A stretch of DNA of 25,533 nt, from contig DATBRC010000027.1 of assembly GCA_036560485.1 (NCBI GenBank), positions 1 to 25,533 of the forward strand, read 5' to 3'. Below are positions 19,954 to 25,533 of the stretch, one piece after another. Source of the DNA: DATBRC01 sp036560485. GTDB taxonomy: Bacteria > Pseudomonadota > Gammaproteobacteria > Burkholderiales > Burkholderiaceae_D. A model generated the notes under the pieces. It saw nothing but the letters and a program-made list of their open reading frames with translations, had not been told where the DNA came from and ran no database searches. How positions within the stretch are numbered: position 1 is the stretch's first letter; every line of letters begins with the position of its first letter. The position numbers were made by a program, and so were the translations under genes.

Positions 19954-20751
19954 TCAGCAGGAAGCAGGCGCCAGATGTGCCTTTCGCAGCAAGCGTAATC
20001 GCACAATCAATTCATCCAGCAAATGCTTGATGTCTTGCCGCTGCCGCAGAAAAAAATCGGCGGCGCTGTCGACCGCATTTTCGACTCTGACGGTAAGAAC
20101 ATCAGGCCGGTGCAAACGAAATACATCTTCATCCGTTACATCGTCGCCGACATAAATCGCACTTCGGAAATTATTGGATGACATTAACTTGGCGAGCGCC
20201 ACACCTTTATTCGCTGCATTTTGCGGCAATAAATTAAAGACATTTTTTCCTGGTATCACTCTCGGTACAGGCGTCAATTGTGTGAATACATTTTTCAACT
20301 TGTCTTCGATATTGCCGACATCAGGTGTTGGCCGGTAATGGATGGATAATGAATAACGCTTGTTTTCAATCCAGATGCCGGGATCTAAAATAGTTGGATG
20401 CTCAAATGCAGCCAACAATCTTTGTTCCCACATGCTGCAAATCGTTTGATAGCTTTCCGCATGTTTGTTCCAGTCAGGCAGTCCTTCTATGCCATGATTG
20501 CCAATGATGAAGTCGGGGGAGAACCCCATATATTTTTGCATGCCTTGTACTGAACGGCCGGTAATGATGGCAAGCGGCGCATAGCGCGACAAGGTAATGA
20601 GCCGTTGCTGTATGTCATACGGTAATTGCACTTTTTCAGGATGCAGCTCGATGGGTGCGAGCGTGCCATCGAAATCGAACGCGCATAATAGACCGAATTG
20701 GACAATTTGATCCATTCGCTGCATGCCGCTTTCTGAAAATAATAAATTCAC
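19954..20751 (-). CDS. otsB: Trehalose-6-phosphate phosphatase
   Basis: Dephosphorylates trehalose-6-phosphate to trehalose, the second step of the OtsAB pathway. The 265-residue HAD-superfamily enzyme has motif I FDFDGT (D26 nucleophile, D28), motif II IITGRS (T64), SPDFIIGNHGIEG as in other OtsB proteins, NKGVALAKL with K182, and motif IV YVGDDVTDEDVF (D203-D204, D207). The annotated start is GTG at 20751; the ATG at 20724 (residue 10) is a real alternative because the conserved region begins only near residue 20. It lies 23 bases after otsA and is almost certainly cotranscribed with it. No mutation of key residues seen. Confidence 0.93.
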   Translation of the reverse strand: MNLLFSESGMQRMDQIVQFGLLCAFDFDGTLAPIELHPEKVQLPYDIQQRLITLSRYAPLAIITGRSVQGMQKYMGFSPDFIIGNHGIEGLPDWNKHAESYQTICSMWEQRLLAAFEHPTILDPGIWIENKRYSLSIHYRPTPDVGNIEDKLKNVFTQLTPVPRVIPGKNVFNLLPQNAANKGVALAKLMSSNNFRSAIYVGDDVTDEDVFRLHRPDVLTVRVENAVDSAADFFLRQRQDIKHLLDELIVRLRLLRKAHLAPASC

Positions 20752-20774
20752 CCTAAATCACTCTCACCTTAAAT

Positions 20775-23018
20775 TTAAATAACTCGCCTTAATGGCACGC
20801 GACTGTTGTTCGCATGGATTTTTGTCATGATGCGCTCTCGTTGGCGCAGGCGCACCGCATCCAATAGCATACGCCCGGCCCAGCGATACACATTGAAATT
20901 TCTCACAAGAGAACGCATGCTGCGCATCCGCTCACGTTGTTCGCCTTCAGACATCGTGACTGCGTGATACAAGGCGTCGGCGCTTTGCTCAATGTGGTAT
21001 GGATTGACGATCAGTGCTTCATGCATTTCGCGCGCGGCGCCGGTGAATTGGCTGAGTATCAGGACGCCGCATTCATCATCGCGTGCCGCTATGAATTCCT
21101 TTGCCACCAAATTCATCCCGTCGTGCAAGCTGGTCACCAGACATACATCTGCCGCACGATAATAGCGATTGACCTGATCGCTATCGTGATGCTTGATTTT
21201 CAAGATAATCGGATTGATGCCGTCTTTCGTAAATCGTTGATTGATGCGCTCTGCCAAGGTCTTTACGTGCGTTTCCAGATTCTGGTATTCATCGAGCGAT
21301 GAGCGGCTGGGTGCGGCAATTTGCACCAGCGTAAATCGCCCGATCAAATTAGGATGGAGTTCCAGCATTCTCTCCACAGCCTGAAAACGTTCAATGATGC
21401 CTTTGGTGTAATCAAGACGATCCACGCCTATGCCCAATAGCTGCGCACCAGGCAAACCCAGTTCGCGGCGTATCGAGGCGCGGCATTCCGCCACGCTTGG
21501 CTGCAGGTTATCGGGATCCGGCCATGCAATCGATATCGGGTAACTTTCCACTTGCGTCAATTCGCCGCCATAGGAAATGGTGGAAGCCTCATGTTCGATT
21601 CGCGTTTCAAGATAGCGATCCACGGTCTCCAGAAAGTTCTTGCAATGGAAAGGCGTATGAAATCCGAGGATGGTGCTGCCCAGCAGACCTTCCAGAATTT
21701 CTTCGCGCCACGGACAGATGCCGAATGATTCCGGATTCGGCCATGGGATATGCCAGAACGTGATGATGGTTGCCTTCGGCAGCGCTTCGCGCACCATGCG
21801 CGGCAATAATGCGAAATGGTAATCCTGCACCAGGATGACCGGATTATCGGTGCGCGCTTCCTTGATGACGGCATCGGCGAAGCGCTGGTTGACGACCACG
21901 TACTGATCCCAGTCGGAAGAACGGAATACCGGCCGCACATGAGCAATATGGCAAAGCGGCCACAGACCTTCATTGGCAAATCCGTAGTAATAACCTTCCT
22001 CTTCTTCTTTGGATAACCATACACGGCGCAGCACATAACCCGGATGGGAAGGAGGGACCGGCACATGATCCTTGCGATCGACCGTATCGCGGTCGGCCGA
22101 CCCGCCGCCGTGTGCAATCCAGGTTCCCGAACAGGCGCGCATCACCGGTTCCACCGCAGTAACGAGACCGCTGGCCGGACGCCGTACCTCAATGCCGTTT
22201 TCGGTACGCACATGTATATAGGGTTCGCGATTGGATACCACCAGGACTTCGTCGCCGGAAAGTTTTTCGCGCAATAGTGATCGCAATCTTTCCGGCGTCC
22301 AAAGGTGAGGCGAATCATCGCGCATGCGGCGTTCCAGATTGAACTCGCGCAGCAACTCACGTAAATCACCGACCAGCGGCCGCACTTCAGGAATGATGGA
22401 ATCTTTTTTTCGTGACGTGTGGTCACCGCGCAAGATCCCCTTTACTGCATTGATCCAGCCACGCCAACTGAGGTGCGCGACGAAAACGGTAATGCCGGAA
22501 ATCACCACTGCCAGCACAGCGAATAAAATGAGTACGTATTTTTTTGTGGCTTCGCTGCGTTGCTCGATAAAAGCCATGTCATGCAGCAGAATGAGTTTTC
22601 CTAAATACTCATTATTTTCTGATTTGATAATACTCTGGGTGATATGAAATGGTATGGATACATCCTCTACTGCATTCTTCCGTTGAAATGGCTGACAGCC
22701 AAGGGATGCAGGATAGGTAGATGTTTTGTATAGAAGATTGCCGTACGGATCGCACAATGCAATTGCATGCAAGCGTTCATCTTTAATCGCACGGTCGAAC
22801 AGTTGCGCAATCTTTTCTGTTTCATTTAATGGAACATATTCCTGTAAAGGATCTTGCAACGAATTGGCCAGTACTTGTGCGCTCTTGTCCAAATCCTTCA
22901 CAAACCAGCGCATGGCCAAATCATCCACCAATGGTATGACCGCATAAGCAAACAGCGCCAATACGATGGCCAATGGCAGGATGAATCGTAAAGAGAGTCG
23001 GAATGATCGAAATGGCAT
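20775..23018 (-). CDS. otsA: Trehalose-6-phosphate synthase with N-terminal membrane-anchored extracytoplasmic domain
   Basis: Makes trehalose-6-phosphate from UDP-glucose and glucose-6-phosphate. The GT20 domain (about 257-733) is complete: VVSNREPY, SGLVTAVEPV, QDYHFALLPRM (D399), GVDRLDYTKGI (R534, K539), SLHDGMNLVAKEF (D633, E641) and SQFTGAAREM. What is unusual is the first 250 residues: a membrane segment at about 11-31, a 130-residue stretch predicted to be periplasmic (containing ALCDPYGNLLYKTSTYPAS, like a small PAS/CACHE-type sensor), a second membrane segment at about 161-182, and a charged linker. This topology resembles a transmembrane sensor protein fused to the synthase, so activity may respond to an external signal. 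747 residues against about 470 for E. coli OtsA. otsB follows. Confidence 0.9.
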   Translation of the reverse strand: MPFRSFRLSLRFILPLAIVLALFAYAVIPLVDDLAMRWFVKDLDKSAQVLANSLQDPLQEYVPLNETEKIAQLFDRAIKDERLHAIALCDPYGNLLYKTSTYPASLGCQPFQRKNAVEDVSIPFHITQSIIKSENNEYLGKLILLHDMAFIEQRSEATKKYVLILFAVLAVVISGITVFVAHLSWRGWINAVKGILRGDHTSRKKDSIIPEVRPLVGDLRELLREFNLERRMRDDSPHLWTPERLRSLLREKLSGDEVLVVSNREPYIHVRTENGIEVRRPASGLVTAVEPVMRACSGTWIAHGGGSADRDTVDRKDHVPVPPSHPGYVLRRVWLSKEEEEGYYYGFANEGLWPLCHIAHVRPVFRSSDWDQYVVVNQRFADAVIKEARTDNPVILVQDYHFALLPRMVREALPKATIITFWHIPWPNPESFGICPWREEILEGLLGSTILGFHTPFHCKNFLETVDRYLETRIEHEASTISYGGELTQVESYPISIAWPDPDNLQPSVAECRASIRRELGLPGAQLLGIGVDRLDYTKGIIERFQAVERMLELHPNLIGRFTLVQIAAPSRSSLDEYQNLETHVKTLAERINQRFTKDGINPIILKIKHHDSDQVNRYYRAADVCLVTSLHDGMNLVAKEFIAARDDECGVLILSQFTGAAREMHEALIVNPYHIEQSADALYHAVTMSEGEQRERMRSMRSLVRNFNVYRWAGRMLLDAVRLRQRERIMTKIHANNSRVPLRRVI

Positions 23019-23118
23019 ATTTCCCTTTCGCTATATGGAGTGCCATACAGTTTTCGCTCCTGAAGGGCAGATACCTGAGCGTAAACAAGCTAGGTCAGCA
23101 AGCTAAGTAATCGATCTA

Positions 23119-23221
23119 AGAGCGCCTAACAGAATGCGTCTGGCGGCGTTGCTTCTCCTTGCCGTACGCTCGTACTGTCTGCGTCGGCGCGCCTTGCCAG
23201 GCGCATTCTGTTAGGCGCTCT
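23119..23221. repeat. 103-bp palindromic repeat element upstream of otsA
   Basis: A perfect 20-bp inverted repeat (AGAGCGCCTAACAGAATGCG at 23119-23138 with 23202-23221), then a mismatch and CTGGC/GCCAG further in. The centre holds CCGTACG and CGTACTG, similar to the centre of the 9608-9726 element. It sits in the 368-base gap (23019-23386) between otsA and the GGDEF-EAL gene; the remainder of that gap is AT-rich and has no gene. Confidence 0.85.
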
Positions 23222-23323
23222 AAATCAGCGTCGAATAGTTAGTTTTGAGTAGTAATTTATTTTTCTGGAATCCTCTTTTTGCAGTTCGTTGATGCTTTCA
23301 TTTCTCTCATTTATATTTCACAT

Positions 23324-23340
23324 ATTCAATATTATTGAAT
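23324..23340. other. 17-bp perfect AT-rich palindrome
   Basis: ATTCAATA-T-TATTGAAT is a perfect palindrome 47 bases past the stop of the GGDEF-EAL gene (- strand) and about 300 bases upstream of otsA. It may be an operator-like site or a chance feature of AT-rich DNA; no T run makes it a terminator. Confidence 0.4.
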
Positions 23341-23386
23341 ACAGCCAATGTGATTATTATTAAGAAACAACCATAAATATGACGTC

Positions 23387-25471
23387 CTAATGTTTTATAA
23401 GTTCAGTAGGATTGTTATATTGTTGACGCAGCATATTGAGTGCCGCAACAGGAGGCAATGGCTTGCTGAATAAATAGCCTTGCATCAAATCGCAGTTCCA
23501 GAGATTCAGCAGTTCATGTTGCGATTCTGTTTCGACTCCTTCTGCAATCACATGCAGGTTCATCGTATGTGCCAGCGCAATAATCGATTGGGTAATCGCA
23601 GCGGCATCCTGATCGCCGGTAATGTCCCGGACAAATATTTGATCGATCTTTAATGCGTGAATCGGCAGGCGCTTCAAATAACTCAAACTCGAATAACCAG
23701 TGCCGAAATCATCGATAGAAAGCGTGATGCCCATGCCATTCAGTTTGCGTAAGGTATCGATGGTTTCATCCGAATTGCGCATCACATGGCTTTCGGTAAT
23801 TTCCAATTCAAGCTTGTCGGATTCCATTCCGGTTTCCAGCAGAATATCGAGGATGTCCTGCGCCAGATTGTTTTGCCAGAACTGTCGCAACGATAAGTTG
23901 ACCGCCATTGTCAGATCCGTGTATCCCAGTTTTCGCCAACGGACCAATTCGTTGCAAGCAGTGCGCAATACCCATGAACCGATATCCAGAATCAAATCGG
24001 ACGATTCTGCCATCGTGATCAATTCACTCGTCTTGAGCAATCTTTTCATCGGATCATGCCAGCGCAGCAATGCTTCAAATCCTACGATCTGGCCGGTCGC
24101 CAACGACAATTTTGGCTGGTAATACACTTCAAATTCATTTTTCCTGATTGCCCTGCGCAAGTCATTTTCCAGCGTCAATTGCCCGAGCAATTTATCGTTC
24201 ATCTCCGGCGAATAAAAGCAGATTTGCTTGCGCCCCAGTTCTTTTGAACGATACATTGCTGCATCTGCATTGCTCAACAGTTGGGTAATATATTCACCAT
24301 CACGCGGAAAGATCGCGATGCCAATGCTGCCGCCGACATAAAACTCCTGCCCTTTCAAAAAAACCGGTTGCTCAAATAATTTCATGATCTTGTTGGCGAT
24401 GACCATTGCCTGCAGATCGGTTTCGAGATCCGACAGCACAATAACGAATTCGTCGCCACCCAAGCGTGCAACAGTATCGATTGCGCGCACGGTTTCTTGC
24501 AGCTTGGACGCGATGATTTGCAGCAGAATGTCGCCTTGATCATGTCCGATGCTATCGTTGACCATCTTGAACTGATCCAGGTCCAGAAATAAGACGCCCA
24601 CCATTTTTCCGGAACGCGTTGCTTGCCCCATCGCTTGATTCAAGCGATCTTCAAACATGTTTCGATTGGGAAGGCCGGTCAGGTCATCGTGCGTCGCCAT
24701 ATAGACGAGCCGTTCTTCATTCTTTTTCCGCTCACTGATATCGCTCAACGTTCCGGCTATGCCAATAATAGTTCCTCTGTCATCGAAGTTGGGGACGATA
24801 TCGACTTCCATCCACACACGTGCTTCATTATCCTTGCTGAAGCGTGCTTCGAAGCGAAAGCTGTCATGCTCCTGTCGCAACAGGCGAGCGAACAATTCCT
24901 GGCAATGTTCCCTGTCTTTGTGATGAATAAATTCGTGCAGCGGTTTTCCGATAGAGGCATCGATTTGATGGCCGAGAATACGTTTCCATGCCGCATTCAA
25001 CAAGGTGATGATTCCTTGCTGATCAATATGAAAAATAACTTCGCGCACGGCTTCAACAACGGAGCGCAGTTTCTCTTCGCTTTCCCCTAATGCCCGCTCA
25101 AACCGCTTGCGCTCGATTGCATAGCTGATAGTGCGGAATAATAGTTGCGAATCGACGCGGTCTTTAATTAAATAATCCTGTGCACCTGCGGCGACGGCAG
25201 TCAATCCGACGTCTTCATTATTCGTGCCGGTCAATACAATAATCGGCACTTCCGACACGATCTTGTGCAGTTTGGAAAAAGTACCCATGCCGGAACTATC
25301 GGGCAAAGACAAATCCAGCAATATCACGGAAATATCGTGTTCCTTTATACATGCCAATCCATCGGATAATCGATCGGCGCTGATCAAATCGTAACCGGAT
25401 TGATCGATGACCATTTCATTGATCAGGTCAGTGTCGCCCGGATTATCTTCAATTAATAGAATATTGATCAA
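23387..25471 (-). CDS. Response regulator with PAS, GGDEF and EAL domains (c-di-GMP turnover)
   Basis: A 694-residue protein with REC (1-120), PAS (about 131-246), GGDEF (about 254-420) and EAL (about 433-685) domains. REC has acidic E8-D9, phospho-acceptor D53 (ILLDLSLPD) and K103 (YLIKD), so it should be phosphorylatable. The GGDEF motif is intact at 338-342 (RLGGDEF), with inhibitory-site residues R329xxD332 five residues before it. The EAL site is intact: FEALLRW (E466), NLSLRQF, ELEITES, IDDFGTGYSSL, KIDQIF, AEGVET. Both synthesis and hydrolysis of c-di-GMP are possible; the net activity cannot be told. The start is TTG at 25471, with GAGGA from the end of the upstream gene as ribosome site, so it is translationally coupled to that gene, from which it is separated by only three bases. 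Confidence 0.93.
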   Translation of the reverse strand: MINILLIEDNPGDTDLINEMVIDQSGYDLISADRLSDGLACIKEHDISVILLDLSLPDSSGMGTFSKLHKIVSEVPIIVLTGTNNEDVGLTAVAAGAQDYLIKDRVDSQLLFRTISYAIERKRFERALGESEEKLRSVVEAVREVIFHIDQQGIITLLNAAWKRILGHQIDASIGKPLHEFIHHKDREHCQELFARLLRQEHDSFRFEARFSKDNEARVWMEVDIVPNFDDRGTIIGIAGTLSDISERKKNEERLVYMATHDDLTGLPNRNMFEDRLNQAMGQATRSGKMVGVLFLDLDQFKMVNDSIGHDQGDILLQIIASKLQETVRAIDTVARLGGDEFVIVLSDLETDLQAMVIANKIMKLFEQPVFLKGQEFYVGGSIGIAIFPRDGEYITQLLSNADAAMYRSKELGRKQICFYSPEMNDKLLGQLTLENDLRRAIRKNEFEVYYQPKLSLATGQIVGFEALLRWHDPMKRLLKTSELITMAESSDLILDIGSWVLRTACNELVRWRKLGYTDLTMAVNLSLRQFWQNNLAQDILDILLETGMESDKLELEITESHVMRNSDETIDTLRKLNGMGITLSIDDFGTGYSSLSYLKRLPIHALKIDQIFVRDITGDQDAAAITQSIIALAHTMNLHVIAEGVETESQHELLNLWNCDLMQGYLFSKPLPPVAALNMLRQQYNNPTELIKH

Positions 25472-25474
25472 GTG

Positions 25475-25533
25475 CTATTCCTCATCCGGATTGGCAAGCG
25501 TCACGATCTTCAACCAGAAATATTCAATGGTTT
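25475..25533 (-). CDS. C-terminal fragment of an upstream gene, likely a CheY-like response regulator
   Basis: On the - strand an open frame enters from the window edge and ends TIEYFWLKIVTLANPDEE-stop. Only 18-19 residues are present. The string FWLKIVTLxxP resembles the last helix of stand-alone Rcp1-type receivers (FWLxxVxLP), which usually act with hybrid kinases. The stop is 3 bases before the start of the REC-PAS-GGDEF-EAL gene, so the two form an operon. The identity is inferred from a very short tail. Confidence 0.55.
   Translation of the reverse strand, partial: TIEYFWLKIVTLANPDEE

Noticed and set aside
23124..23217. GCCTAAC ... GTTAGGC borders of the 23.1-kb palindrome, resembling an integron attC site
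   Set aside because: The arms are perfectly paired through and beyond the core sites, without the spacer and extrahelical bases of attC, and there is no cassette gene or integrase nearby. A palindromic repeat explains it better.

Overview
The window looks like a chromosomal segment of a betaproteobacterium, probably Burkholderiales/Oxalobacteraceae (Herminiimonas- or Janthinobacterium-like). This is judged from protein style, intermediate GC and abundant short palindromic repeats; no 16S or other decisive marker is present, so the genus is inference. There are no rRNA, tRNA, CRISPR or IS genes.

Layout. 1-5.5 kb: housekeeping genes on the + strand (tail of a GAF-domain protein, O6-alkylguanine-DNA alkyltransferase ogt, recombinase xerD, a DUF4404 protein, a small unknown, Cys-tRNA(Pro) deacylase ybaK, acyltransferase plsY), interrupted by one convergent endonuclease/exonuclease/phosphatase-family gene. 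5.6-8.2 kb (- strand): a lipoprotein with two copies of a poorly known domain, then tsaD. 8.4-17.6 kb (+ strand): a nitrate uptake and sensing locus (nasT; nrtA-nrtB-nrtCD; nasS), with a hypothetical gene and a phospholipase-A2-like lipoprotein lying between nrtCD and nasS. 17.6-23.0 kb (- strand): MscS channel, ROK sugar kinase, and otsB plus an unusual membrane-anchored otsA for trehalose synthesis. 23.4-25.5 kb (- strand): a REC-PAS-GGDEF-EAL protein coupled to an upstream gene of which only the C-terminal end is visible.

The most informative region is the nitrate locus. Two separate transcription units, nrtA-B-CD and nasS, each have the same control cassette readable in the DNA: a sigma-54 promoter (TGGCAC/T-N5-TTGC), two hairpins with six-base loops carrying A at position 1 and G at position 4 (the ANTAR target signature), the second overlapping the left arm of an intrinsic terminator with a long T run. 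Together with NasT (ANTAR antiterminator with a degenerate receiver) and NasS (an NrtA-like protein without signal peptide), this predicts NasS-NasT antitermination. NasS would hold NasT until nitrate or nitrite is bound, NasT would then bind the leader hairpins, and both the transporter and NasS itself would be made. NtrC/sigma-54 would add nitrogen limitation as a second input. The nrtA leader also contains a 159-bp palindrome starting at the predicted transcription start, one strand of which repeats 11 bases of the terminator.

Other points of interest are the two-domain NrtCD ATPase with one predicted degenerate and one canonical ATP site, a membrane-tethered trehalose-6-phosphate synthase with a periplasmic domain, a lipoprotein whose first repeat has lost the histidines of the second, and several short palindromic repeats placed in leaders and between cistrons.
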